Below are positions 26,210 through 38,255 of a DNA stretch of 64,000 nucleotides, one piece after another. Origin of the DNA: Viola odorata (lineage: Eukaryota > Streptophyta > Magnoliopsida > Malpighiales > Violaceae); the NCBI GenBank assembly GCA_963691705.1, contig OY829537.1, forward strand, positions 53,172,304 through 53,236,303, written 5' to 3'. Position numbers and translations under genes: made by a program. Every line of letters starts with the position of its first letter. The first letter of the stretch is position 1. Below the pieces are notes generated by a model that had not been told where the DNA came from, did no database searches, and was given only the letters and a program-made list of their open reading frames with translations.

Positions 26210-27465
26210 TTAAAAATTCCATGCAAGGCCGTCCATGGAGCAGAGATCACGAGTACAAATTAAACTCGACAATAGGGAGGACTCAACAAACTCAAGATCG
26301 AAGGTAGAGGCATCTAATGAATGAGAATTGATACAGTTCTCCCATGCAAATTTGCCTTTTTCCAAATCTTCCATCTCTTTATAACAAATATTCTCCGCCC
26401 CCTGCTTATCCTCCCATTGCAGTTGTTGTATTCCTTCCACTCCTGACGACACAAATGGCTCAACAATACTATTCAGACCTTCGGACCGATTTTCATCTAA
26501 TAGACCGAAACTCGCTGGTGGGTCCGCAGAAGAGGCAACCGGAGGACAAACGGGTGTGTTCTCTATTGTATCATTGGTCGAATATTTTTCAGGATTATGG
26601 ATGGGCCGTTGAACATTATTATTTTGCAGTTGATTGGTATAATTGGTAGAAGAATATTGATGAGAGGGTAATTTGGGGATAGGTTGGGTTGTTGTAATTT
26701 GCATGGAAACATCTCCTTCCAATATGTGTGAATCAGTCAATGTGATAACTGAGAAGGGATATTGGTGAGAGAGTGGCATGTCAGCTATGGAAACCTTCTT
26801 AGTTGTTCTCTTATGAGAAGGGATGAGGTTGTGAGTTTTTGGGTCCAAACCTTGTGATATCATCTTCTTCTTTATGCATGAGTTCCAGAAATTCTTCACC
26901 TCGTTGTCGGTCCTCCCGGGAAGATGCTTTGCAATCTGCGCCCATCTGTTAATCATGACGAAAATGCTTACGCGTTCCACATCAGTTAGTATGTAAAGTG
27001 CATACGATATGATATGATAATATCTACAGCAAAAATTAGATCATGATTCAAAATTGTAGGAGAGTACTTAATTCTTTAGTTAATGGGAGATTGAATATAT
27101 ATTGTTGTGATCACCTGTTGCCTAAAATTCTATGAACATCAATGATGATCTGTTCCTCCTCTGCAGTGAAGGAGCCCCGTTTGAGTTCGGGTCTCAAGTA
27201 GTTGATCCATCTTAATCTGCAGCTCTTCCCACACCTTTGAATACCTGAAACCAATTATATTTTCATATAATTAACGCATTAAATTAATTAAACTATAATA
27301 AAAGCAGTTTTAAAAAGAAAAAGATTGTATAAGACCTGCTTGTTTAGGGACGGAACTCCAGCTTCCATGGCCATGAGCAGTGATGTGTTTGGTTAGCTTC
27401 TCATCTTCTTCAGGTGACCATAATCCTCTTTTAACTTTCAGTTTGCCGCAGCACTTATGCCCCAT
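26210..27465 (-). CDS. R2R3-MYB transcription factor (MYB26-like)
   Basis: A nuclear DNA-binding transcription factor. Three exons on the minus strand, 27465-27336, 27244-27115 and 26945-26210, join in frame to 331 codons. Exon sizes of 130 and 130 bp before a long last exon match the common R2R3-MYB layout. Repeat R2 has Trp at about 16, 36 and 56. R3 has Phe69 in place of the first Trp, then Trp88 and Trp107, with [15 protein letters not shown] as the signature. The bHLH-interaction motif of anthocyanin-type MYBs is absent. The domain start [21 protein letters not shown] and the [12 protein letters not shown] linker resemble MYB26 and relatives, which act in secondary-wall thickening; this role is inferred. 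The C-terminal region is Ser/Thr/Gln-rich and poorly conserved. The longer reading starting inside intron 2 (26980) is rejected in favour of the AG at 26946-26947. Confidence 0.92.
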
Positions 27466-27591
27466 AATCTCTCAATTACTCCTAGCTCAAGATATGTCTC
27501 AACATGATCTCAATTCCTTGCAGCTAACTAAGATCACAAGTTTAATTCACTCACTATTTCAGTTATATTTAAACACCATTTATATTTGTAT

Positions 27592-27601
27592 ACTATATAT
27601 G
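27592..27601 (-). promoter_or_regulatory. TATA-like box of the MYB gene
   Basis: On the minus strand this reads CATATATAGT, about 130 bp upstream of the ATG. Assigned by position only in an AT-rich background. Confidence 0.35.
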
Positions 27602-27602
27602 C

Positions 27603-29000
27603 CCCATACTATAAGTTAACAGTTTTTTTATATTAAATTTGGAGCAAACATTGAGAAAATCCGTTAACTTGTACAGACGTTTGTTCACCAAAAGTAAAAA
27701 AGTATGTGTATCTTGTTGGACAAATTAAAACCCATGATTTTTATATACATAGAATGATACTATTTAGATTTAGGAAAAAATATCTTATATTCCATTTAGA
27801 GTTAACTACTCCTATATTTAAGTTTTCTTTCCTTCAATTTATTTAATATGAAATTTTGTTTCGCACACCTTAACAATTCTCACTCCACTAGAAAATCATA
27901 TGTGTGAGCATGGGTCAGATCGAATCAAATTCGATTCAATCTATGTCATTTTTAGATTCAGATTTTCCTCACCGAACAACCGAACAACAATCTAAATAGT
28001 TCAATTGTATTCGGATTTAGATAAATTCAATTTATAACTGACCCAAATTGAAAATTTCAGTTCGGATCGGTTCAATTAGTAACCGATTTTACACTAACAT
28101 ATCCAAATGTTTTGTCAAATTCGGATTATTCGGTTTTCTAGTTCAAATCGGTTTAGTATCGAATTTCACCAATTCTAACTGAATAATAGCTAACTTCATT
28201 TAATTTGATTTGAATTAGATATAAAAAAATTCAAATTGGGCTCGGATGAATTGGATGTGGATAAATATCGTACAGTGCCTTTCAAGAGATGCATAACAAA
28301 TAAAAATCCACTCATTCGTCTTTATTAAATGATACTGTGTCAAGTTTTGGTTCAAGTATGTATCTATATATGGAGAGACAACAACATTATATAAGCCAGT
28401 AGGCCAACAAAATCCCATCATGAAGTTTATGTATTTATTTTGAACCCATCATGCATGCACTAGGCCAACAAATACTCCAATCAGAAAGAATACCTAGAAA
28501 ATAATGAAAACAAATAAAAAGAGATGATTTTTTCATAAGATATTATATTATAACACAGTTGGTTAATACATGTTTTGTTTTACTAGGCCAGCATAATGAA
28601 TTAAACAACTAAACAATTAAGTTGGGATCGATAATAATTTTTTAAATAAAAATTAAGAATAAAAAAATGTTTTTTTAAACAGGGCAGTATATAAATATAA
28701 CATTAAACAAAATAGGCTTTTGGATACAAGAAAGAGAAAGAGATTAAAAAACAAGTTTCTGTCAATTTTGAGTACAGGAATGGTTTGAAACTTTTAAGTA
28801 CTACCTATTGAGCAATTCCAAATTAACGTTATTTTGACAATCAGTTACTTGTATAATGCAAAAATGTTTCCTCTAGAACATAAGTAAACTCGGTTACAGA
28901 TCAAGAATGGTTAATTTCCTTCATTCGTCGTATGATCGAGATGCTCCTATTAATTTAATTAAAATGGATTCTTGTATCTCTGTCTTGTGGAGGAAGACAT
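27603..29000. other. Intergenic, with CGGATT/ATTCGG-rich repeat
   Basis: No gene. Between 27920 and 28200 there are many variants of TTCGGAT/ATTCGGTT, a diverged simple-type repeat common in plant intergenic DNA. A similar patch lies near 63830-63960. Confidence 0.5.
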
Positions 29001-29004
29001 CAAA

Positions 29005-29350
29005 GAATTTAATCGGTTGTCAAATTCGTCAAAAAATTATAAATGTAATTTCATTTAACACTAATTAACAAATAAATTGTAGATAGTAACAAAAGGTTCA
29101 ATCCATAGAGAATGGATACGACTTATTAAAACAAACGAGATGTAAATAAATGAGTAAAACGAACTTAAACTACAAAAAAGAAAATAGAAAAGATTGTAAT
29201 AGAATATTTTCATAATTATCTGAAAATTCAAGGAGACACGACACTTGTTGTGGAACAAGACATTAGAAGTTTCAACAGAAGGCAAAGTTTGCTATTTCAT
29301 AGCAGAAAATGTGCTGGAATTGAAACTTGAGGTGCACTCATTTGGAGAGG
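29005..29350. mobile_element. Degraded Athila-type LTR fragment
   Basis: The block TAGATAGTAACAAAAGG followed by TTCAATCCATAGAGA resembles the start region of the Athila-type LTR at 15665 (TAGTAACAAGAGGTTCATCC). The rest is too diverged to delimit. Confidence 0.35.
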
Positions 29351-30994
29351 GCCCAATTTCCAATTGAGTGTCTTGATGCTATTATTGAAAATTTAGACCC
29401 TAAACCAATGCACAAAACATGTGGTTTTTAATCAAGAAATTGATATAGTTTTATTTATAACTAAATTTTAATATTAATATATTGGGATATTTCAATTATT
29501 GGGGTGATATGATGAACTTTGTTTTTGTTCAAAGCATCTTCTCTTTTTAATTAGTTTCTTATTAAAATTTTGTTATATATTTCACAAGGTAAAAAAATGG
29601 TTATTTTTTTTCCAGTATATATATTTTTATATTACTATCATCAATTGATGCATTTATATATTTAATTAATATATAGTTCAATTAATACATTCAAATGGAA
29701 CATAAAGTTAACTGTAATTAAATAGAAACATAAAATTAAAAACCAAATGATGAAATTGTAACTAAAATAATGTCAATGTTTATAAGAATTTAATTTTATA
29801 CCTCACTAACTAAAATTTAATTATTTATAAATTAGAAGATTTTACACGTGAGCGACACAAAGATAAGATCGAAGGATGTAAGTAATAACAACTTGACCCA
29901 AGATGCTATTTCACCAAACAACACTTGACCCAAATAGTCATGAGGAACTCGTCAATGATGTGTATTCCTCCTTTTTCTTTGGTCAGTTATTCCTACTTAA
30001 TCTTTACTTACTCATTTTTTACTAATTCAATCCCTGCAAGATGATGAGTATACGTGGTCAGGTAATACCTAAATAACTTGGAAAATTCAAGATTAAGTCG
30101 AAGGAATACAAAGAATCCGCACTGGTTTTTGATAATCATAAAGAATATCAATCAACAACCACTCCAATCAATCGTTTGGGCTCATAATAAATTAAACGTT
30201 GCTCCTGCTACTCAGCCTAGAGCCTTTAGTATTATACAAGGACGTGCTGTAGGAGTAACTTTCGGATCCAGGAAGCGGCTCTAAGAGATTTTTTTTCCTT
30301 TTGAAAGATATTCGGTAATACCATAATGAAAACACAATTTTTATTTTTCTTCTAAACGAATACGATATTGAGATATTTTACCGGAGTGCGATTGGTTTCT
30401 AAGATCGCTCCTAGCTCTAGGCCGCTAATTCACCTAAAGCAAGAGGAAAGAGAGGACAACTATTAAGAAGAGAATTTCGTATATAGAGAGAATGATCTTC
30501 TTTGCTTTTTCTTTCTTCCATTAAGATCCACACAAAAACAAAAAAAGGATACACGCAAAAAAAATGTTACCCTCAGCACCCAAAAACTTCTTGAGCAATG
30601 ATTGAATGCCTATTTTACAGGGTTTTTTTTTTTCAAATTGTCATGGTTTCGTCAAAAGTACACTTTTTTCTGTTTTTGTAGAAAGGGATAGTTTACCAGC
30701 AACCTGAACAAAACAACTAAAAAGGATAGTTTGGGAGCAATTTAGACCATGATTTAGACCATGAAAGAAAGCAGTGCTGGAACTAATGGATTTTTAGTTC
30801 TCACAAAAAACTATCCTGACAGCAGCGGACTTGACAACTAAAGCCCACGTGAGCTAGACATAAGCGATAGAAGCAAAGACGAAAGAGGAGATTGACCACA
30901 TGCCTAATTACAAGGAAAGATTCTAGGATATGATTGAGGAGAAATCTATTAATAAGGATTACTCCTTTCTTTCCATAGAATCTAGGACGTGTTT
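29351..30994. other. No gene recognised
   Basis: AT-rich to 30 kb. The stretch 30078-30490 is visibly less AT-rich and carries a 68-codon plus-strand ORF (30078-30284) ending [10 protein letters not shown] that I could not identify. Confidence 0.5.
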
Positions 30995-31927
30995 TGATAC
31001 GCTCCGGCCTCCTTTTACTAGGCCCAAAGTGTATGGCAAGTAGGATCTAGCTCATGAACTTGTCAAACTAACACAAAGGAAAAAACGAGAATGATGGACA
31101 CAGGGACACGAAATGCAGCGAAAGTGAAAGATAAAGAAAGACACACAAAAGGAATAACATTACCCGGATGAATGCGGTTGAGACTTGGAATGGAATGGAA
31201 CTTGAACAACGATGAACACATGAGATGAACTTGTAGAAAGATATATTGAACACTATAAGGTTTATAAATACACAACAAACACAAACACTCAATGGGATCT
31301 AGCTCACATGCTCACAAAGTACCCGAAACAACAAATTACATCAAGTTGGAAGATTTGCGTTTTACTTGCGAATGAACAAAGTATCTTCCAACCAAGTTGT
31401 CCACAAGGTGAGGTTAAGGTGAATAAGGAAGGAGTAATCTCAACTCAATACAATATTCACTCAACAAAAACTAATGAAAGAAAGAAGAAAAACTAGATAT
31501 TTATACTAGGTAACAAAATGGGCCATTTTGGACAAGTTTGCCCTTATTTGAACACATGTGGTTTCCTGGACTCAAACGGTCATTGGGAGGGTGTGCGCGC
31601 TCTGTGAGCGCTAGGCTGCGGCCTAGGGTTTGTGCGGTAACCTCGCCTAGGGTTTGCGCGGATGGCCTAGGGTGGGCGCGGGCCTCGCCTAGGGTCTGTG
31701 ATAGTGCCGCTCACACCTCGTCTAGGATTTGGGATAGTTTTGCGTATGTCTCATGGCCTTCGACATCGTGCACGATCATCATCAAGACTCAATCTTCTTA
31801 TTGATACGCTTCCTTGCTCATCTCTTCCTCGATCCATAATATTAGCTTCTTAGCCATGCTCCTAGTGACCAGTCCTCGTGGCACCGTGTCTTGCTCTTCA
31901 AGTTCTAAAGTAGGTGTGATTGCATCA
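30995..31927 (-). repeat. 3' LTR of chromovirus 1
   Basis: Plus-strand ends are TGATACGCTCC and GATTGCATCA. It is 933 bp and includes the last ~130 bp of pol coding sequence (stop at 31798). Confidence 0.8.
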
Positions 31928-34900
31928 TCACCTCTTTCTTTGAAAGGATTCGTCTTCGAATTCATAGCTTCAAGTCCCTCATTTCCTGCATCGTAAAGAG
32001 TCAAGTCATTAATATGAAATGAGTTACTAATTGATTCACACTCTAAAGGTAAATCAAGAATATAAGCGTTGTTATTGATCTGATGGAGTATCTTAAAAGG
32101 GCCATCACCTCTTGGACTCAATTTCCCTTGTCTTTGGTGGAGAAATCTATCTTTATGCCAATAGAGCCAAACTCATTCTCTCGGCTCCAAAGAGGTAGGT
32201 GTTTTGCCCTTATTGCGCTTGTTGCCCACGCGATCGTTCATGCTCTCTATGTTCTTTCGCACTTGTTCATGCAACTTATTTACCTCATTTGCCTTCATTG
32301 CCCCATCTACACATTTTAAAATACTCAAAGGCAAAGGTAAGAGATTAAGAGGGATTAGGGGTTGAAACTCGTATACCACCTCGAAGAGAGAAAATCCAAT
32401 GGTAGAATGATGTGCATGATTATATGAGAATTCAATGAAAGCAATGTTATCCTCCCATTTAGTGTCGTGTTTGTCAACCATGACTCATAGTAAAGACCCT
32501 AAATTTCTATTCACTTCTTCCGTTTGACCATCCATTTGAGGATGACAAGTAGTAGAGAAAAGAAGTTTAGTGCCTAACTTCACCTACAACGTGCGCCAAA
32601 AGTGACTCAAAAATTTAGTATCATGATCACTCACAATGCTCCTAGGTATACCATGCAAGTGTACTACATGTTGAAAGAAAAGATGAGCAATGTGAATGGC
32701 ATCATGAGTTTTTGCACACGGAATGAAATGAGCAATCTTAGAGAATCGATCAACAACCACAAAAATAGAATCATTACCATGCCTAGACCTTGGTAACCGT
32801 AGAATAAAGTCCATGGATAACTCAACCCAAGGGTGGCTAGCTACGGGTAATGGCATGTAAGACGTATGATGCATGGATTTAGATTTCGCCTTCTTAGACA
32901 CAAGACATCGGTTGATTACGTTAGTTACATCTACTTTCATCTTCGGCCAAAAGAAATGCACTTTCAAAGCATACAACGTTTAAGTAATACCAAAATTCCC
33001 ATTCAATCCTCCTCCATGTGCTTCTAACACTAGCAACTCTTAAATGCTACACTTAGGTATGCAAAGTCGATTATATTTAAACAAGAATTTATCATGCTTC
33101 ATAAAATACAAGTAGGGACCTTTTTCACATGCTATATATATGTCACGCAATTCATCATCATGCTCATATAGATCCACTAAATGTGAAAAACCAAAGATTT
33201 TAGCATCAAGAGAGGATATGAGTACATACCTCCTAGAGAGCGCATCGGCAACAACATTTTCCTTTCCATGATTATATTTGATCGTGTAAGGAAATACTTC
33301 AATGAACTCCATCCACTTAGCGTGCCATTTGTTGAGCTTCGCTTAGCCTTGGAGGAATTTAAGGTTTAAGTGGTCGGTGTGAATCACGACTTGGTTCGAG
33401 AGTAGGTAGTGTTCCCACACCATTAAGGTTCTCACAAGGGCATAACTCTCGATCATAAGTGGAGTAGTTGAGTTGGGTGCCCTTAAGTTTTTCATGAAAG
33501 TATGCTATGGGGCACCCTTCTTGAGTGAGTACGGCTCCAATGCCAATACCACTCGGATAACATTGAAGCTTAAATGCTTTGGATTAAATCGGGGAGCGCA
33601 AGGATGGGACTTCGAATGAGGCGCTCCTTGAGCTCTTGGAAAACTCCCTCTTGCTTGTCACCCCACTCAAATGCTATATTCTTCTTTGTTAGCTCATTGA
33701 GGGGTGCGGCAATGGATGAGAAATTAGGTACGAAGTCCCGATAAAAACTAGCTAGGTCATGAAAGGACCTAACCTCACTTGCATTCTTAGGGCGCGACCA
33801 TTCCTTGATGGCTTTCACCTTTTCCTCATCAACCTGTACGCCATCTACACTCACCACAAATCTAAGAAAATACACACTATCCAAACAAAATTCACACTTA
33901 GATAGTTTAGCATACAATCGGTGAGTATGAAGTATGTTAAGTACGGTGCACAAGTATGCTATGTGGTCATCAAGCAAAGGGCTATACACAAGTATATCAT
34001 CAAAGTACACAACCATATATTTCCTAATAAATTCATGCAAGATATGATTCGTTAGGCCAAGAAAGTACCAAGGGTATTAGAAAGGCAGAAAGGCATTACC
34101 ATTCACTCATACAAACCGTGTTTGGTTTTGAAGGCGATCTTCCATTCGTCTCTCTCATGCATTCGGATTTGATGGTACCCGCTCATCAAATCAATCTTGG
34201 AGTAGACTTTGCTCCCACTCAACTCATCCAACATATCATCAAGTCGAGGAATATGACGCCTATACCTTATAGTGATCTTGTTGATGGAGTAGCAATCTAC
34301 ACACATTCTCCACGTACCATCCTTCTTTGGTACAAGTAGCACTGGTACGACACAAGGTGACATGCTTTCACAGATGAAACCCTTGCTCATAAGATCATCT
34401 ACTTGTCTTTGCAACTCTTTGGTTTCCTCTGGATTGCATCTATAGGACAACCTGTTGGGTAAGTTCGAACCCAAAATTAGGTCAATCTTGTGCTCGATGT
34501 AGCGGATGGGAGGGAGACCGCTTGGCATTTCCTTCGGGAACACATCATCAAACTCCTTTAAAAGTGAAGCAAGTGGAATTGGTAAAGAATAAGGGTTACA
34601 ATCAACATGTAAACATTGATCTTTATACCGAAGTACAAGACACATTTTGTTTCACATCTCTCCCTTTCGCAAACACACTCAATTGTTTTTCTTTTTGCTC
34701 TCATCTTGCTCATGCTCACTCTCTTTGGCATGCTTACTCTTTCCATGTCGTGTTTTTTCCTCTCTCCTCACTTTCTTCTCTCCACTCTTTATATCTTGCT
34801 CATGCTCACTCTCATAGACATGCTTGCTCTTTTCATTCTATGTATTATGCTCTCCTTTTACTTTCTTTTCTCTACTATTTTTCTCTCATTTTGTGCAACA

Positions 34901-35590
34901 AATGAAACTCGACGCTAGCCTTCTCCATTTGTCTTTGGTCCTCACAGAATTGGGATGGTGAAAGAGGTGGGATGCTAAACTTCTTTCCTTAGTGAATGAG
35001 CTGGATTTTGTTCGTGTAGCCATCATAGATGACTTTGCGATCAAAGTGCCATGGACGGCCTAGAAGGACATGACTAGCATCCATTGGAACCACATCACAT
35101 ATACGTTGGTCCTCATAACTGCTCATCTTAAAGGACACAAGAACTTGCTCCTTTACCTTGACTTCTCCATCATCATTGAACCAATCAAGTGAGTACGGCT
35201 TAGGGTGCAGTGTAGCTAGCAAATTCAACTTGTGCACCAAAATGTGGCTTGCGGCATCAACCACACTCCCATTGTCAACAATCAATGAAGCAATTTTACC
35301 TTATATCTCGCAAGGCTAATGGAAGAGGTTCTCTCTTTGCTCATTGCATTTGGTCTCAACTTTAACTTAGGTATTCAAACTCCTCCGCACTATCAAAGTC
35401 ATTGCCGAAGCCGGATTAATCTCCTCCTTCTCACTACTTTTGGCTTCATCCTCTTCCACATAATTCAAATCCTTTGGAACTTCATTGTCATCACTTTCAG
35501 AATCATACACACCTCCACGAATGATGATCACACGCTGGTTAGGCATTTGGAAGAAATGTGTCCTCTCTCGTGACACTTAAGGCATTCGGG
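31798..35590 (-). pseudogene. Chromovirus 1 gag end and pol (PR-RT-RH-IN)
   Basis: Minus-strand order from 35590: zinc knuckle CLKCHERGHISSKC at the junction with the Mutator-like element, protease region (34989-35285, IVDNGS and ASHVLLGRPWHFDR), RT (34103-34645, LVPKKDGTWRMCVD and [12 protein letters not shown]; 33570-34040, VVYFDDILVY), RNase H and its connection (33040-33312, [10 protein letters not shown]), integrase (32584-32976, LSMDFIL and IVSDHDTKF; 32173-32481) and C-terminal end (31798-32121, SPRGDGPFK). At least four breaks separate these frames. RT would copy genomic RNA and integrase would insert the cDNA. Close in sequence to the chromovirus at 49813-56453. Confidence 0.8.
31928..31941 (-). 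other. Polypurine tract of chromovirus 1
   Basis: On the minus strand AAAGAAAGAGGTGA lies directly before the 3' LTR start TGATGCAATC, inside the pol coding frame. Confidence 0.65.
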
Positions 35591-35680
35591 GTAATAGTTT
35601 TTTGCCCCTCTATAGTATTCACGAAAAGCTAAAACCTCCCCTAACCTTCAAACTGAGCATTTCGCCTCCCTTGAACTAGC
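35589..35680 (+). repeat. Left TIR of the Pack-MULE
   Basis: Pairs with 42530-42620. Shared blocks in the same order are GGGTAATAGTTTTTTGCCCC, ACCTCCCCTAACC and GCATTTCGCC. Confidence 0.8.
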
Positions 35681-36358
35681 ATTTTCGTGCAAATTGCCTT
35701 TTTCCGTTAGTTTTACTAACGGATCAGTTAATTATTACTATAACAACCAGTTACACAATAAAAAAAACCTGTTATTGCAGGTAATTAACATATAAATTCA
35801 TTTTGTTAAAAAAATCTTAAAATCATTTCATTAACCCTACCTTTTACCTTCACTTAATAACTTTAATCTCGTCACTTTTTCTTTAATCATTTTACTAAAA
35901 ATAAATTCATCTTTTCTAGTTTTCTCCATCTTGATTTCTATGTTCATGTCCTCTGATCTTTTATTGAGCTCTATTACTTAAGATTCTGCGATCAATTAAT
36001 TTTTAATTGGGTTTTCAAAAAAATGCAACTTTTAGATTTCTTTAGCGTGTTAATCCAGATCCAGTAAGAAAAAGAAAAAAATCAGATTTGAGGAAATCCA
36101 TCACTCTTTTTTTCTCGGTAATATGTTTTGAGACTTTGCCTCGCTTATTTGTGCGGAGGTGTCCAAATTTGGATCTGTGTGGAGGTACCTAGTCCTGGAT
36201 CTTAGGGTCATCGATCTCTGCGCCATAACCTCCATTTTTAATCCTCACGATATAGCTTCCAGAAGATGCCCAAATCTGAAAATTTTCTTTCTTTTCAATA
36301 GATTTCTCCAGCCTTCATCGCAATCGTCTTCACAACAACCACCACCACCATGTTCTAA

Positions 36359-36657
36359 ACCATTCTTCCTGGGAGTTGCGACCGATACTTCAACATGCTG
36401 CAACAAATAAAACCCACATAGTATCAATACCAAATCGAGCATACCCAAGTCTCACCGAAATAAAAATTTCATTTAAAAATATATCTAAATCTGAATCTTG
36501 AAGAGAGGGGATTAGATTACTTCATATTTTACTCTTAGTACAACAAAATAGATATGAAAAAAATTATTGCTTTTTAAACAAATAAGTGAACCTTCAAAGC
36601 AGATGCTCCGCCACCGTAGCTAGTGTACTGAACCGGTTGCATCAGCTTCCCCGCCAT
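36359..36657 (-). pseudogene. Captured quinone-oxidoreductase exons 1-2
   Basis: On the minus strand an ATG at 36657 opens MAGKLMQPVQYTSYGGGASA, ending in LK at 36592. It is followed by a GT, a 194-bp intron, and an AG at 36398. Exon 2 continues in phase 0 with HVEVSVATPRKNG (36397-36359), after which similarity ends. This matches my recollection of the N-terminus of plant NADPH-dependent quinone oxidoreductase-like proteins (chloroplast envelope CEQORH family), where the GGG..LKHVEVPVPTPK pattern is diagnostic. Only the N-terminal strand is present; the NADPH-binding Rossmann fold is missing, so no enzyme is expected. Retention of the intron shows capture from DNA, not from mRNA. Confidence 0.75.
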
Positions 36658-37036
36658 ACCTACAAGAAGCGACACCGTAATGATGGTTTTGTGGATGGTG
36701 TGATTGAGAGTTGTCAACATATCACTTATCAAATTCACTAGATTTGCTAAGGTGTGGAGGAAGATATATAATTGAAAAAAAGGAAGAGAAGATTTAGGGA
36801 GGCGAAAAAGATTGGGAGGGGAGGATAAGTTATTTTGATTTAATAAGGTTTGTTATTTTTTTTTAAATAAGCAGACATTTTTATTGATAACAAAGTCATG
36901 GGGATCATGACAAGGCAGCAAGAGCAGCTGCATCAGCAGCTAACACCAGCAGAGCCAAAACAAAATTAGAGCGAACAGGGGAAACAGGAAACGACAAGGA
37001 CCTCACTGCAAAAAGTGCAAAATAAAATCCTGAGAA

Positions 37037-38201
37037 TTATCCATTTCCCAGCCGATTCCAAGAAGTGAGCCAAGCTGATGAGATGATCATTTGAGTAGGC
37101 GAGTAGGGGGAGGTCGAATCCAAAATCTTGATCCACCGATGCCAACTTTCAAAAATAGCTTGCCCTAACCGGAATGGACACGGCTGAACATTATTGAAAA
37201 GCGTATTATTTCTTTGCCTCCATATGTGCCACAAAAACGGTGTATATCAGCACCTGCCACATTGTCGTTGCTAGTTTATTTCGCAGACCAATCAGCTCGC
37301 TCCAGCTGCTCCACAAGGCAGGAACCGTACCTGGCCTACACCATTTAACACCAGCCCATCGCCCAATAAACTCCCAGACCTGATCCGAAGCTGGACAGTG
37401 GAGGAACAAGTGGCTAGTGTTCTCCCCTCTTGCTAAACATTGAGGACATACACAGTCTTCCTCCAAAATGATGTTACGCCGCCTCAGAAAATTCCTCGTA
37501 GTGAGGCGATCTTGAAGAGTTAACCATAAGAAAGATTCCACGAAGTGTGGTACCAACCGTCGCCAAACGGAATTCAGAACTTCATTTGTCTGTCCCCTGA
37601 ACATGACATCCTCAATGTACGAAGTAAGGGAGTTAACTGTGAACTGATTAGACGAGCCAAGATTCCAGGCAAGACCATCTGCCACCCTAGTATTCCGCAG
37701 AGGATGAAGAATGGCGACCATATTATTGACTTCATCAACTTCCCAAAGAAATAAACCATGCCTCCATCTCCATTCTCACACCCACATGTCTCCTTGCCAA
37801 GGCCCAAAATCTGCGATCCTTCCCTCCTTGGTTGTCGTAAGGTTATAGAGACGTGGGAATCTAAGCGCAAGGGGAATCAATAGAGCCCAGGTATCCCACC
37901 AGAACATAAACGAGGATCCATCTCCTATGTTAAGGCGCGCGTGGGCAGTCCATTGATGGAACCAATCCCCACCACGTCCCCAAATGGCCAGAATATCCTT
38001 CCAAATAGGAGAAGTATTACCGTGCTCATTCAACCAGATACTGCCCACAGTCGTGCAGTTGTATTTGCTTCGGACAATCTGAGCCCACAGTTTGTTCCCT
38101 CCTTTTAGAGCTACCCAAAGCCACTTGAATAGCAGCGCATCATTCCTTATACTTAAATCTCCCAACCCCAAACCACCCTTATCTCTAGGCTTCGTGACCA
38201 A
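37037..38201 (-). pseudogene. LINE ORF2 C-terminal region (zf-RVT)
   Basis: Successive minus-strand frames after the RT include WVALKGGNKLWAQIVRSKY, a Trp-rich stretch (WKDILAIWGRGGDWF), and the Cys/His block CPQCL..ENTSHLFLHC typical of the zf-RVT region of plant LINEs. The end is MWHIWRQRNN..SWHRW with a stop near 37037. Frames change at about 37780 and 37210. Confidence 0.75.
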
Positions 38202-38255
38202 TTCCCACTTTACCTTAGCAATACCGTGTCTACTATCTCCTCCACTACATAAGAA

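Noticed and set aside
26344..26649. 101-codon plus-strand ORF
   Set aside because: Antisense to the last MYB exon.
34522..34918. Plus-strand ORFs of 127 and 100 codons
   Set aside because: Antisense to the chromovirus 1 pol region; Leu/Ser-rich composition follows from the opposite strand.
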